From Thozetella sp. PMI_491 (lineage: Eukaryota > Ascomycota > Sordariomycetes > Chaetosphaeriales > Chaetosphaeriaceae), in NCBI GenBank assembly GCA_021432635.1, contig MU270031.1:498118-562117 (forward strand): a DNA stretch of 64,000 nt, given 5' to 3'. The notes under the pieces were generated by a model. The model was not told the DNA's origin and did no database searches. It was given only the letters and a program-made list of their open reading frames with translations. This document shows, one piece after another, positions 12,543-24,584 of the stretch; positions within the stretch are counted from its first letter, which is position 1; every line of letters starts with the position of its first letter. Position numbers and translations under genes: made by a program.

Positions 12543-12894
12543 GGGTCTCTAATTAGCTCAAACCAGGCCCAAAAGACGCTACTCCTCGAATGTCAATCAT
12601 AGACATAATAGTTCGCTTGGATGGATCTAGGTACTTGTGTATACGGAGCTGGTAAATGCCGACGGGTAAGATCTTATATAGCTCCTAGAATATTTGGCCT
12701 ATTATAATAAATCACTTCTCACTTGAATTAGAGAGAAGCAGATGATACCGATATCTGTGTGAAAAGATTGGCTCGCTCTATGTTAGAGTTTAGCTGTGTA
12801 CTGGCAGCCAAGACTCGCCCTTTTTTGGGAAGGTCCAATTGAACAGAGATTAATGACTGATAATTTTGGGCAAGATTTCCCGAATTCCAAATTT
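12543..12894. other. Intergenic region before the tRNA
   Basis: AT-richer sequence forming the 3' flank of the UPF0052 gene and the 5' flank of the tRNA. Nothing else is seen. Confidence 0.6.
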
Positions 12895-12980
12895 GGTCTA
12901 TTAGTCTAGTGGTTAGGACATCCGGTTTTGATCCACCGGTTGATCTCCGGAAAACATCAGTTCGAATCTGGTATAGACCT
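12895..12980 (+). tRNA. tRNA-Gln(UUG) with a 14-nt intron
   Basis: A full cloverleaf can be drawn. The acceptor arms GGTCTAT and ATAGACC pair over 7 bp. The D arm GTCT/GGAC encloses AGTGGTTA. The anticodon stem TCCGG/CCGGA carries the loop TTTTGAT with anticodon TTG. The T arm ATCAG/CTGGT encloses TTCGAAT. The anticodon arm closes only if about 14 nt directly after A37 (TCCACCGGTTGATC) are removed, the canonical place for a eukaryotic tRNA intron. Bases around the anticodon closely match yeast tRNA-Gln. A run of eight T follows six bases after the 3' end. The discriminator base is T. Confidence 0.9.
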
Positions 12981-12986
12981 GAGCAG

Positions 12987-12994
12987 TTTTTTTT
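12987..12994 (+). terminator. RNA polymerase III terminator
   Basis: Eight consecutive T residues on the sense strand, six bases after the tRNA-Gln 3' end, as expected for Pol III termination. Confidence 0.85.
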
Positions 12995-15900
12995 GGCTTC
13001 TGTTCGGTACATCTCTTTTGCTTTCATTTGAAGTCGATGGTTTTGACTTAAGGCGCGGCGTCCCAAGTCTTTCGCGGGTTCGCCGGCGCACTCAACAAGT
13101 TAGTGCATCAATTTCTTGTCGTCCGGCCCCAGCTGGCATGCTCGCTGGGTTTGAGAAGTTCGTCTCAGTATGCGCAGGCTCTCTAGCTTGGATCCTTAAC
13201 CATTTCAAAATAGACCAGGTTAGAATCACTTTCAAGCTCAGCTGAGGGACTGCCCCAAACTCAACTCGCTTAAATGTGGTTGAGGAGAAAGTTTCCCACC
13301 ACTTGTGGGCACTGAGGGCGTGTTGGATAATGGGGTGAAGACCAATCTATTGAAACCAGAGTCTGAAGAGCACATGGTTGACCTCGACCTTGTATTGAAG
13401 GAAGTAGTGCTGCGCTATATCAAAAAAGAAGTGCTTGGACAGTCTCGACTCTTATTTCCCAGGCTAAACCTCCTGACTACGCTTAACTCCTTGGCAAGTA
13501 AGAGTAATACAATATTGAGGTCCAGTCTCCATATTCCAGTCTCCCAATAAGTGATTTGATCATGAGGCTTTGGTTCTGATAGCTAATATTCAGGGCGCTG
13601 TGGTCTTTACGTTACTCCATTCGAGAGTTCGAGAGATATGTGGGGGTGCATATAAAGTTCCTTTGACGTCTCGTTGTTCTCTTCCTCGCCGATACTAGTG
13701 CTAAGTGCCGGTCAAGTATAGCCTCATTTCTCGGCGAGAATTACCACCAGATAGTCACCTAGGCTGGAGTTCACGGGTTCGAGATAAGTGTGAACTATAG
13801 AATCCACTTCCACGGCCACAGCTGACTAGGGCTCGCAGTTGATTTGAGTTCATCTTGATTAAACTCTAAGTAGTCTTTCCTAATGACAGGGGAAGGAGAA
13901 AGCTACAAACGCAAGAAATAGGTGCCGATAGTGAATAAACTTGATTCGTTCTGCACTCAGTAGCTTCGAACCAATAGGTAGCCTCGATGGTGTGAGGGAA
14001 GAAGAAGCAGAAATACAAACATATCATTTCTGGCTAGCTGGTTGGTCCAGTTGAAAGATCGCAAGGTAATGTTTAGTTCCTCCTGCGACTATACGTCATC
14101 TTCGTTCGCCGAGGGCACCTAGGTTATTTTCCTAATCGAATAGATAGATGACCTGGGCATGTTGGTCAAGAGAACGGTGGGGAGTATGTAAGCGGTATGC
14201 TACCCAGACCCCTTCTGTGTTAAAAAAAATTCCTTACGATAACCTATTAACTAGTTTTTATTTTCTATTTCGCCCAGGTCGTGGTTCCAATCGATCCATT
14301 TACTAGATTGCAGGCCAACCACCGTTATTTCAACTATGGCAACCTGTTACTCTTTATAGAAGCTGCCCGCGATGTCTACACACGTACTCCTACACCTATT
14401 TGCGGACTTGTTTTTTTAAAAAAAAAATTAAAAAAAATTACCAGAAGGTCGGGAAACATCTATGTGGTAAGCATCACTCATTACGTTGCTAAGGGTGGGA
14501 CTCTTTCGGGAAACCGAACACCCATTTTTGCGTGCTCATCGGCGAGTATCATTAAATACGTCAGGCCGGTTAGCCGATGTTTTTGCCATCGTCCTCCGCG
14601 TGCCTGTCGCCACGTTCTCGCGGCATATTGCTACGCGCGAAGAGGAAATTGGGTGCCTTTAGCTCTGAGGGCTCCTGAACATGCTGTGCTCACATGAATT
14701 GAGCCGTATTGTAGTGTTCTCCTTACGGCGGTAGCGAGAAGCTAGGATCTAGCGGTTTAGCGGTTGGCAACCCCCCCTCCCCCGGAAATAGGGTTTCCTG
14801 GCTTAACACTCAGTTACTCCTCGGTGAGACTACTGCTCACCGAATTCCCACCGTTTTCTTTCGACGGGACGGGAAAGAAGAAAAACACAACGGAAGAGAG
14901 AGATGAAAGGATGATTGCAGAGACCTGAGCATGGAGGCTTTGTTAAAATTCACTGCCTATGGGGTCCGGCCACTGGTATCTGGAACTTAGGAACGAATGG
15001 GCCCCTCGGGAGAAGCTCTGATGGAGACGAGTGGATGGATGGATCACGTGGGGAAGTAGAAGCAGTTAGGAAACAAGCAGAGAACACACGCAAAAAGGAC
15101 TGGTCCACTCCTACGCCCTGGGACGTCCCCGGCTCTGCTCGTCTCGTCCGATTGCTGTGCCACCTCGCCCGGTCCATCAGGCCAAGAGTGGTATGCCTTT
15201 CTGAGACAATCCGACCGAGCTAGGCTGGGCGCCGACTGACGTGCCTGGCGGGCATTCCGGGCTGCTGGGCTCGTCGTGTTGAGACATCCCTCGCCCGTCC
15301 GGCCTCGAGAGGAGTCAGGTTTCAATTCTTTTGGGAGATGGCATGGTTCATGCCAATGGCCACCAATGACTCGATAGCAATGCGGCCCGCATGGCAGCTG
15401 GGCACGAGGCAGAAGGGATGACGGAGCAGGGACGAGCTAGGACAGCAAGCTCCTAAAGGATAACGTAGGTATGGAAAGCCACAGCTCCCCGCCAATCGGG
15501 CGACAGGGGAGCGTGGTACAGAGAGAGGAGAAGATGGAGCTAAGCTGCCGGTCCAGAGCAATCCATTGTCCTGCGGCTACGACGGTGGGGGGGCAAAAGG
15601 GGACGAAAGGGGGATCAAGCCCTTTGGGCAATGCCTTGGTAGGCGCTCGGTGACGCTGCATTGGGAAACAAGCACGAGACGGCCCGGCTGCGAGGGGCAA
15701 AAAGGAGAGCTCCTCTGCCCCCGTGTCTATTGTCTTAGCCGCCTCGGAGAAAATAGCTAGGCGCATTGCGCGCTCCCGGGCTGTTGCTCCCGGACGTGTA
15801 CATAGTACGTGTGAGAGCGAACGTGTGTGTGGTGTAGCGTATGCGTAGAGAAGCAGGCAGAAAAGCAGAGGCAGTTTTGGCAGTTTTGGCAGTTTTGGCA

Positions 15901-17339
15901 GTTGGAGCAGGGCAACCCACCACCAAAAACACGAGAGTGCCTGAGGGCCTTGCTTATGGGGAGGAAAACAAACAAAACAATAGGGAAGTCGTAGTTTTCA
16001 TGGCTGGCGGACGCCGAGGCTCCCCAGGTTTGCCAGGATTGGCCGCCCGATTGCTGGAGGGCCCAGGGGATGGGCCCCCATGGCCTAGGGCCTCGCGACG
16101 CGAAAGGTGTTCTTCAGCAGCGAGTACTACCTACGTAATGGTCGTTGCCTCCATCCTACCGAAGCGCCGCTTGGGTGCTTGGGTGCTGACGCTCAATGCG
16201 GTGGGGACGCCTGGATGGCGAGAGCGGCAACCTGGCACGCCACACGTGAGGGGTCGCTCGTTATCTGATACTAACAAGCTGCTGGTACCCCCCGCCAAGC
16301 TTGCGTGATAAGAATAGGCCCCTTTCTCGCCGCCTTGCTCTCCTGGGACAGCAAGGTCATGCTGGCGTCCATGGCGTCCACTTCACCAGAGACCAAACGA
16401 AAGAGGGCGAGAGAGAGGGAGAAAAAAAAAGAAAATACCGCAAGCTTGTGTGTTCTTCCGATGGTTTTGAGGCGGCCGTCAGGTGGGGCGGTCTAAGAAG
16501 TACATGAAAGAAAGACCCGAAGATCCTAGAATGCATTCTTATAAATCGCCAACAAGGTCAGACGGCGTCGTAGTACTCTCGGCTGCCTTCTCGTCACCGA
16601 ATCAGGAAGCCCCTCTGATGTGACCACAAAGAGCGGGGAGGAGAAGAGAATGGGGAGGGGGAGGCGATTCGCCCTACGCTAAAGCGATTTGGTGTCGCGG
16701 GATGGGCGCATACGTAGGCCTGGCGATGGGTGATACCAACACGTTGTTAGTGACGTGCTGCTCCTCGCTCGTCCTGGATGGTCCTGGCCGCGCTCACGGG
16801 ACCCTTGAAGGACCGACCGGAGCTGCGCTGGGACTAGAGGTACATCGTACCAACGTCTGTTAGTGAGCTTGCCCCCTGTTGCCCCAATTTGCCCCCCCCT
16901 CTTTGCGAGTCCCTTATCTGCCTGGAGCAGCGGCTACCACATTTAAGTACAGCGTACCTGCCTAGGTGAGCTTCGCTCGCCTCATCGGTCCCGCTTGTCG
17001 CCGTCGCCCTTCTCGCTCTTTCCCTTTCCCTTGCCCCCTCTCTCCCGCCCCTCTCTCCCCAGTCGGTAGGCTGCCTGAGGTGCGATTTAGTGGTCTGTGC
17101 CCCGCCTAGCTTCCCCATCATCAGCGGCAGGTCAGCCTGTTCCTTCCTTCCTGCTTCGACTCCCTCTCCTCTCCACCTCCCGCTTGGCCCTTCCAACGCC
17201 TACGCCTCGCACTCGATCTCGCTTGTCCCCTCTCACCATCGTCGTCGACACCAGCGACCGTGGGGATCAGCACGGCCGAAGGTGACAGGACATTTTTCGG
17301 CCAGACTCAATCAGAACAGCATTTTGACGAGCATTCTTG
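12995..17339. other. Long intergenic region, partly AT-richer
   Basis: No supported gene in over 4 kb. Between about 13.0 and 14.7 kb the sequence is more AT-rich than its surroundings, with A/T tracts at about 14221 and 14417-14442 and an open frame of 138 codons at 14281-14697 that has no recognisable domain. GACCTGGGC at about 14151 and GCCCAGGTC at about 14272 form a 9-bp inverted repeat around a 110-bp spacer. This may be decayed repeat DNA, but no element family can be named. From 14.8 kb the sequence is again GC-rich. The last 250 bases are pyrimidine-rich and probably hold the NBR1 promoter and leader. Confidence 0.5.
15871..15905 (+). repeat. 9-bp tandem repeat
   Basis: Three perfect copies of GCAGTTTTG and a partial fourth. 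Translated, it gives a repeating Leu-Ala-Val, which explains the otherwise odd frame here. Confidence 0.8.
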
Positions 17340-17508
17340 GTACGTTTGCGTGTCGTCACCGCCTTACACCCCCCCCCCCCCTCTCCGCATGGCGGGCAGC
17401 CTGCACGGTCGGAGAATGACCGCCTGCTTGCTAACACCGCCGAGCCTCTCACTCCTGGCTTACTCTCCCCCCTCGCAACTTCATCGCCCACTAATCATGC
17501 CAATCCAG
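17340..17508 (+). other. Predicted 5' UTR intron of nbr1
   Basis: GTACGT donor at 17340, CACTAATCA branch-like sequence at about 17490, and CAG acceptor ending at 17508, 15 bases before the chosen ATG. Splicing would remove the earlier in-frame ATG at 17497, which is why translation is placed at 17524. Confidence 0.55.
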
Positions 17509-17523
17509 GATTCCAGCATCAAT

Positions 17524-20378
17524 ATGGCGTCCGTCGCACCCACCACTCCCGATACACTGGTCACCCTCAAGGTGAACCTTGATGGCACCACTCGTCGTTT
17601 CAAGCTTCCGCTTCGTGATCTCGGTGCTAGCACCCTCGAGCACAAGGTACGTCACGCCTGCACTTCTCGACAAACCGACCGCAATCATTTGGCAACCTTG
17701 AAGCCCGAGTTTCTCAACGCTTACTTGGCTTGGTTTTTGCACTGCACGTCTCCTGTACAAACCTCTCAGTGTCCGCTAACAGCTCGTGCCAACAGCTCCG
17801 AAGCCTCCTTGCCATCACGAAGGAAACCGAAGCCATATTTGAGCGATACTCCGACTCGGCCGGCGCCTATGTCGTGCTAGACCCTAACAATGTATCCGTC
17901 TACAAGCAGCTCTACCGTGCTGCCAAGGCCAAGCAGAAGCTGAAGCTCCGCCTGACCACCAAGCCGGCAGCGGAGGAGAAGAAGGGCCCCAAGCCCGCCT
18001 CGGTTGAGGACGAGGATGAGGCTGAGGGTGAGCCTTCCCAGGCTGCCCCTGCTGCTATCGAGGAGCCGATCAGGTCATCTGTCCCTATCCTCCCAGATGT
18101 CCCTGTCCAGCCTCCGATCACGCTGGAGTGCCGGCCACGGCCCACGATTACCGATGCCGCTGCCGAGCAGCTTCGCCAGTCCCTCGCGTACATGGAGCGC
18201 GAGCAGGTGCTCATGGAGCGCAACCTTGAGAAGATCGAGGCGTCAGTGGCCGCCCTCAAGAAGCCCATTGGCGCTCGACCCGACATTTCCAACCCCTTCT
18301 CGAAGGCGGCCCAGCAAATGGTGGAGCTGCGAAAGCAGACTCTCGAGAACCTGAAGAAGGAGACCGAGGTCAAGAGCATGCCGCAGTCGCCGCGTGTGGA
18401 GAACGCCGTTCCCAATCCTCGCATCAACTTTGCTGTCATCTGCAACAGCTGCGACCGCAACATCCCCGAGGTGCACTACCACTGCTCAACCTGCGATGAT
18501 GGGGACTTTGACCTCTGCCAGGACTGCGTCGATCAGGGTATCACCTGCTATGGCATCGACCACTGGCTCATCAAGCGGTTTGTGAAGAACGGCATCGTCG
18601 TCAGCAGTAGCACGGAGCGGCTGCCCCCGAAGCCCAAAGCTAAGGTCGAGCCGACACCCGAGCCCAAGGTCGAGCCTACCTCACCTGTCCCTGAGGAGAG
18701 ATCGGCTCCCGCAGCCATCCCGCAGGCCTTGAACGAATATCTTTATGCCAGCATCCGAACCTGCAACTCCTGTGTCAAGGGTAAGTGGCTGCTGTCCTTT
18801 CATCCTGAAGCATGTCGAGAATACTGACATCACATAGAACTTCCTGAGGATGCTTTCGTGCACTGCACTAGCTGTGACGACTTTGACCTCTGCAAGGCCT
18901 GCTTTGCTAAGAACGAGCACGGCCACCACCCTAAGCACGGCTTTGTTCCCGTAATTCAGACGTCCGAGGTGGCCCGCGACGTCCTCGCCCGCCTTGCCCC
19001 CGGCCGGGCTCAGTACCACAATGCCGTCTGCGACGGCTGTGACAAGACGGTTGTCGGTGTCCGCCACAAGTGCCTGGACTGCCCCGACTGGGACTACTGC
19101 TCCAACTGCGTGGAGAACGCGGCATTCATCCACCCCAACCACCGTTTCGTACCCATTTACGAGCCCCTGGAGGACATTAAGGACATGCGTGCCCGCTACA
19201 TCAGCCGACCAACCCACTATGGGATTTGCTGCGACGGCCCGCTCTGTACTTCTATTGCTAAGAAGGGCCCTATCACCTACATTGTTGGTGATCGGTACAA
19301 GTGCGCTGTGTGCCACGACACCGACTTCTGCGCTAGCTGTGAGGCGAGCCCCGCCAACACGCACAACCGCACCCACCCCCTGATCAAGTTCAAGAGCCCC
19401 GTTCGCGGTGTCACTGTCAACACTACTGGCGAGCATGGCAATGGTCAGCCTATGCCCATGCTTGGTGACCGCCAGAAGCTCCGCCCGGTGAGCACCAGCT
19501 CCCGAGCGACTGAGACCAACAGCCAGACCAACCTCCTGTCCACCAACCTCCTTACGGTCGTCGACGTGGCTCCTCAGGAGGCTGTGAAGCCTACCGTGGA
19601 GGAGAAGGAGATCAAGACGGAGGAAGCACCGGCGCCGGTCGCCCCGCCGGCCGAGCCGCCCCTGACCGAGAACGACCTCAGCGGTGTGTTTCAGCGTGAC
19701 ACAATTGCCGACGGTACTGTCTTCGCGCCGGCCACTGTCTTCGAGCAGACCTGGATCCTCCGCAACGAAGGCGACATCGCCTGGCCCGCCGGCTGCTCCG
19801 TCAAGTTCATCAGCGGCGACTACATGGGCCACCTTGACCCCGACCACCCGGCCGCTATCGGCGAGCTTGTGTCGTCTTCTGAGTCGACCATCTGCTATGC
19901 CCCGGTTGCTCCCGGCCAAGAGGTCACCTTCACTGTCCTTCTCCGCAGCCCGGCCCGCGAGGGACGATACATCTCCCACTGGCGCCTCACCACCAAGGAT
20001 GGTCTCCGCTTCGGCCACCGTCTCTGGTGCGACATCGCTGTCGAGAGGCAGATGGTGACCCCGAAGGAGACTGCGTCACCCAAGTCGGAGCCCGTGGTTG
20101 AGCCCCAGACCGAGAAGTCGTCGGTCAAGTCCGAGGAGAGCCAGATGATTTTCCCCAAGCTGGAGAAGGAGTCCCCCGCCAGCAGCATCCACCACGAGGC
20201 GCCGCCCGCCCCCAAGGCTAAGGAGGAGGAAGAGGAGGAGTATGAGGACTGCACCGAGGATGATGGATGGGCCGAGGATGAGTCCGAAGATGGTTTCCTT
20301 ACCGACGAGGAGTACGATATCCTCGACGCTTCTGACGAGGAGTACCTCGAGGAGCAGCAGAAGCTGCTTAGGAAGTAG
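17524..20378 (+). CDS. nbr1: NBR1-type selective autophagy receptor
   Basis: Exons 17524-17646, 17796-18780 and 18838-20378 give 882 residues. An N-terminal PB1 domain lies at residues about 9-85 (TLKVNLDGTTRRFKLPL), interrupted by the first intron. Four ZZ zinc fingers follow at about 250-305, 359-405, 429-478 and 496-553, each with CxxC pairs and a DFDLC- or DYCSNC-type core. The FW (NBR1-like) domain lies at about 648-760 (FEQTWILRNEGDIAWPAG). An acidic tail contains the sequence EEYDILD at about 860-866, a good Atg8-interaction (LIR) motif. In fission yeast and Chaetomium, Nbr1 uses its ZZ and FW domains to bind vacuolar hydrolases such as Ams1 and other cargo, and Atg8 or ESCRT for delivery. 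The gene is convergent with the Nop13-like gene. Confidence 0.93.
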
Positions 20379-20894
20379 GGTGCCACAGGACCAGCCGGGG
20401 CCACGCATACATGGTGAATTTTTCATTATTGTCATGGTAAATTGCAGGATAATGGGTCGGGGCCACGGAACTGCTGCTCATCGGAATTCGCTTGCTTGGC
20501 TTCCGTCATCCTGCTCGTTTCTTATTCACTTCGGTCTAGTCTTTCCTTTACTGTTCGCGTACCTGCTGGGCAATCGCCGCTTGCCTGTGATGATCTCGCA
20601 TCCCTCCGGGAAGAGGAATATCGGATCTGAGATGATGCTACGTCATCCATGACTCACTGTGGTGGCAGTCTGATCATCTAGATCTTAGTCCTTGCCCTAC
20701 CAATCTATTGCCTATGTACTTTTCAGATTGAGTCTTAGCTAGGCCCTCGGTTAGGAAATCAAACCTGTGTGTTAACTAGCATTCCCGCCACCGTGAAGGC
20801 AGCCTCCGAGATGTTTGAACATGTCTTGGTCTCTCACCGATTGATCCACCGTGATCTGTGTTTGTTCGATCAAGCAATATTCAATTTCCGGGTA
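20379..20894. other. Convergent 3' intergenic region
   Basis: It separates the stop codons of nbr1 (+) and the Nop13-like gene (-). It presumably holds both 3' UTRs and polyadenylation sites; no gene is seen. Confidence 0.6.
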
Positions 20895-22193
20895 TCAGTC
20901 AAAGGTGATCTTGGTTCCTTGAGACTCGACAATCGAGCCCTTCAGTCTGGCCACAGTGTTCGCGTCTCCGTAGGTTGGCTCCTTCCTGTCCCTCCTTGGT
21001 GGCTTCGACGCGCTCTGCCCAGCCGGGCCCTCCCTCGCCGTCGCCTCGTCCCCATCCTTGGCCCCTCTGCTGTTTGCCTTCCCTCCCTTACCGAACCGCT
21101 TCTTCTGGCGCACGGCGTCCTCCTCGGCGAGCTCGATCTTGAGCTCCCTGCCTTGTAGCCGGTTCACCCACCACTTCCTCGTCTTGGTCTGGCGCGGAGT
21201 CTGGGCGTCAGCGGCGGGTGTCTCTGCGTCGCCGTCCTCGTCGTCATCGTCTTTGTCTATGAAGTCCTCTACCGTCTCAACCGCTTCCTTGATCTTGATG
21301 AACCCCTTGACTGCCCAGGCAGCGGCATCGTGCTCTTCGAAATTGACCCAGGCGTAGCCCTTGCATTTGCCCGTGTCTTCGAACGTGGCGACCTTGACCC
21401 ACCGGATGGCGCCGCACTTGGCAAAGTGTTCCCAGAGAGTCTCCTCGTCGGTCCGGAACGAGAGGTTACCGACGAATACCTTTGTGCGGGTATCCTTCTT
21501 GGCCTTGGCGTCTTCCTTTCCCTTGGCGCCGTCCTTGGTCACAGCCTCTGGCTCTTCGACCTCGGCCTTCTTGGGCCGCCCCTCAAACGACTTGGCATCC
21601 TTGATGAGTAGTTTACGGCCATTCATCTCAGTTTCGGATAAGGCGATGGCGGCGACGTTGGCCTCGAAGGAGGCGAAGTCGACGTAGGCGAAGCCCTTGT
21701 TCTCGAAGACGGCCTTCTTCTCCCCATCGGCCTCCTTTGGCCCGCCCCGCTGCTTGGGCACGGCCTTGCCCTTCTTCTCCTTGCTGGTTGGCATGTGTAC
21801 TCGCGTGATGTCGTCGGTCGTGATGACGCCGCCTGAATTGTCAACCAGCCACGCCCGGAGCTCACTCTTTGTAGTCGTGAAGCGCAGGTTGCCCACCCAA
21901 ACGCCGTAGGGCGAGCGGGGCTTCTTGCTGCTCTTCTTCTTATCATCTTCACCCTCCGCCGATTCGTTGTCGCTGCCGCCGCCGTTCTTTCCCTCGTCAT
22001 CCGAGCTGGGTTTGACGGGCAAGGGCTTGCCCTTTTTCAAGGCGCGCTTCGCCTTCTTGGAAGGAGGCTCGGGCAGAGCGAGGTCGACTTCGATCTCGGA
22101 GTGAGACTTGCGCTTCTTGGACGAGGGAGGGTCGTTGGAAGGGGGTACGGTTGGCTCGTCCCCAACGGGCGGCGCAAGATCGGTCGTCGCCAT
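20895..22193 (-). CDS. nop13: Nop13-like nucleolar protein with two RRMs
   Basis: A single-exon frame of 432 residues from the ATG at 22193. The first 95 residues are disordered with lysine-rich stretches (SKKRKSH, SKKAKRALKKGK) that fit nuclear and nucleolar import. RRM1 spans about 97-201, with RNP2-like VWVGNLRF and RNP1-like KGFAYVDF. RRM2 spans about 238-357, with KVFVGNLSF and CKGYAWVNF, and carries a roughly 40-residue acidic insertion at about 303-338 before its last strand. The C-terminal 75 residues are basic and glycine-rich. This arrangement fits budding-yeast Nop13, a nucleolar protein of 90S/pre-60S particles. The frame stays open 36 codons upstream of the ATG, but that stretch includes sequence unlike conserved coding sequence, so the internal ATG (TTGCCATTG on the plus strand) was chosen. 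Assignment to Nop13 and not another nucleolin-like protein is inference. Confidence 0.85.
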   Translation of the reverse strand: MATTDLAPPVGDEPTVPPSNDPPSSKKRKSHSEIEVDLALPEPPSKKAKRALKKGKPLPVKPSSDDEGKNGGGSDNESAEGEDDKKKSSKKPRSPYGVWVGNLRFTTTKSELRAWLVDNSGGVITTDDITRVHMPTSKEKKGKAVPKQRGGPKEADGEKKAVFENKGFAYVDFASFEANVAAIALSETEMNGRKLLIKDAKSFEGRPKKAEVEEPEAVTKDGAKGKEDAKAKKDTRTKVFVGNLSFRTDEETLWEHFAKCGAIRWVKVATFEDTGKCKGYAWVNFEEHDAAAWAVKGFIKIKEAVETVEDFIDKDDDDEDGDAETPAADAQTPRQTKTRKWWVNRLQGRELKIELAEEDAVRQKKRFGKGGKANSRGAKDGDEATAREGPAGQSASKPPRRDRKEPTYGDANTVARLKGSIVESQGTKITFD

Positions 22194-22627
22194 TGTTTGG
22201 CGAGGAGCTGCTACAGGGCAGTTATGCTCGGCTAGGGTCGATTCAGTTCCACCACGCCGGTATATAAAGCAATAGAAGCTGTAGTTGTTGCCGCCGAACA
22301 CCTATCAATTGTAACTATGGAAGGAGAGGCGGTATAGGCGAAGAGAGTCGAATGCTCCTTGCACGGCAGGGGCAAAAAAAAAAGAGTGCCCGCCAGAATT
22401 TTTGCTCTCCCGATAAGCGATAAGCTGCGGGCCGTTCTGGAATCACCCGGCCATGCGGGGTGGCAGCCGCTGGGGCTCTTACTACGTACGGGGTTTTCCA
22501 GTCTGACCGCCTGAGTTGAGCACCCACTGGTTCGCCGCTACCGACGTCAGGGACGACCCGGGCGAAACCACAATATCAACGAGCCTCCTTTCGAGTCAAG
22601 GGGCAGCTAGGCATGGTCGACGCCCTT

Positions 22628-22741
22628 NNNNNNNNNNNNNNNNNNNNNNNNNNNNNNNNNNNNNNNNNNNNNNNNNNNNNNNNNNNNNNNNNNNNNNNNN
22701 NNNNNNNNNNNNNNNNNNNNNNNNNNNNNNNNNNNNNNNNN
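22628..22741. other. Assembly gap (114 N)
   Basis: A run of 114 undetermined bases, followed directly by 22 T residues. The gap length is not necessarily real. The T tract suggests that a homopolymer stopped sequencing or assembly. Confidence 0.98.
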
Positions 22742-23273
22742 TTTTTTTTTTTTTTTTTTTTTTGGCAAGGGCGGATTTAAAATCATAGGCTCACTCCCAC
22801 CTAACCAAGGAGACTTTGTTTACTTGGAATTACTGTGTTATCTTGGGAACGACTTCCGCGAGGTACGAAGCAGTTAAAGTAGTTCGGACAGGGCCCCCGC
22901 TCCTTCCTGCGTAAATAAGGTACATAACCATTGGATAATTGAGTGCCATCAATTTCGTATGTACGGCTAGCAGGAGCCGAGCCGGGACAAAAGACAGTGC
23001 CGCGCAGGCAAATACGAAGCAGTAAGCCATGTCTCTTCCGCCCTCGCGGTGCGCAGCACTGTCGCAGGCGTTCGATCCTCGCTGCCGTGCCGGAGTCTCC
23101 AGGGTGCCATGGCCCGGCGTGCTCCTGCATCCTAAATGTCAATGCACTAGGATTCGGGATGTGCCTTTGGCTCCCCGAGAGGGCTTGCAAATGCCGGCGG
23201 CCCCAGACCCGAAATGTGGCATGCGTGGCTACAAAAGCAAGCCCCTTAGGAACAGACGCACGGAGGAGGCGGT

Positions 23274-23300
23274 GGAGGAGGAGGAGGAGGAGGAGGAGGA
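23274..23300 (+). repeat. (GGA)9 microsatellite
   Basis: Nine consecutive GGA units, preceded by imperfect GGAGGAGGC copies, in non-coding sequence. Confidence 0.9.
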
Positions 23301-24376
23301 AGGGGACGGCATCTTCCTTCTTTGGTATATTAAGTCAGACAGGCGCCATCGCTCTTTTCCCCCTCCGTTTTGCCTCTTTTCCTCCCCGCTTGCCAAAGGT
23401 GAACCATGTGCCTCCGCCGCGTGCCCATCTCCAAAGCTCGCTAGCCTCTAGGCCCGGGCGCCGGTTCGAATACCTAGGCTTTAGCCAGCTTGCCAGCCTC
23501 TCTGGTGGCTTCCGGTCCGTCAAGAGTGGTGACTGGTGGGCGGCGCTTAGACGTAGGCTCCGTCAGGGCCTGCGATTGCCAGGAGCTGGTGGAACCTCTG
23601 TGCGTTGGTACCCAAGCCCAGCGTCTTGGGTCTCACGTGGCCGGCGTGTGATTGGCTTGGCAGAAGCCGGCCCTTAGCAACGAGCTGCCTTTTTGCTCCA
23701 TCTCGCCCACCCTCTTTGTTGCTGTTTTGTCCCGCTTTGCTTCGCCCGCCCGGCGCTTCAGTTCATGCCCTTGTGGCCCTTGACCGCTTTTGTCCTGTTC
23801 CCTGTCCCGGCCGACCTGGGCAAGCTGGGGTTCATTATTGCAGGCAACCTGCAGCCTGCATCAGCGTCACGCCGCCCGCATCGCATCTGCCAGCCTTGAG
23901 TGGCGCCGATTCCTCCCCCCCTTCCCCGCTGCCAACACACACACAGGCAGCACACACCTCGGTTGGCCTGTTTGGTTTTGGCCCTTGCTGCCCATCCGAC
24001 ACGGACGCACACCAAAACCACACAAACCACCCTTACTTGATCCGCCTGGCCCTGACTGGTCATCCCGAGTCGAACTAGACCGGAGGCTCTCGGTGCCTCT
24101 TGCCAGCGCCTCCTCTTTTTTTCCTCCTTCCTCGCACCTCCGCTCAGCTCGTCCGTCCGCTTTTTCCCCCCTCAACTCATCTCACCAAACCTTTCATTTC
24201 GGGCGACGGCTCCCCGCTAGGAAATTGCCCTCGCCCCATCGACCTCCGTCGCTGCGGCTAGAACTACTATCGTCACCTGGCACCTGGCAGCGTCAACATG
24301 AACGTCCTCCTCTCGCCGCAGCCACAGTTCTTCCCTCACCAACACGAAAACCCCCGGCTCTCCCCTTCACGAAGCA

Positions 24377-24570
24377 GTAAGTAGCCCCCCCCCCCCCCTT
24401 TCAACCATTTCCGCTCGACGATTCCCTCTCTGTTTTTCTTTCGTTCTGCTGTTTTGGTTCGGCATCCAAATCAAATCGCGCGCTCGAGGATTCGCTCCTG
24501 CTGGATCGGTCATCGAGGCTTCTTTTTCAATCGGCCCACCCTCGACGTCGCTAATTACCTTCCTCCCTAG
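24377..24570 (+). other. Predicted 5' UTR intron of the Cut8/Sts1 gene
   Basis: GTAAGT donor after AAGCA, a CGCTAATTACC branch-like site at about 24549, and a CCTAG acceptor 14 bases before the ATG. The intron contains a C10 homopolymer near its start. Confidence 0.6.
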
Positions 24571-24584
24571 ATTCGCCCTACAAC

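Larger units (their letters stand above)
22194..24376. other. Intergenic region containing the assembly gap
   Basis: Upstream sequence of the Nop13-like gene (-) and of the Cut8/Sts1 gene (+), with the N run in between. Frames of up to 244 codons at 22943-23677 have only arginine/serine-rich low-complexity translation and no domain. The right half is strongly pyrimidine-rich and likely leader for the downstream gene. Confidence 0.5.
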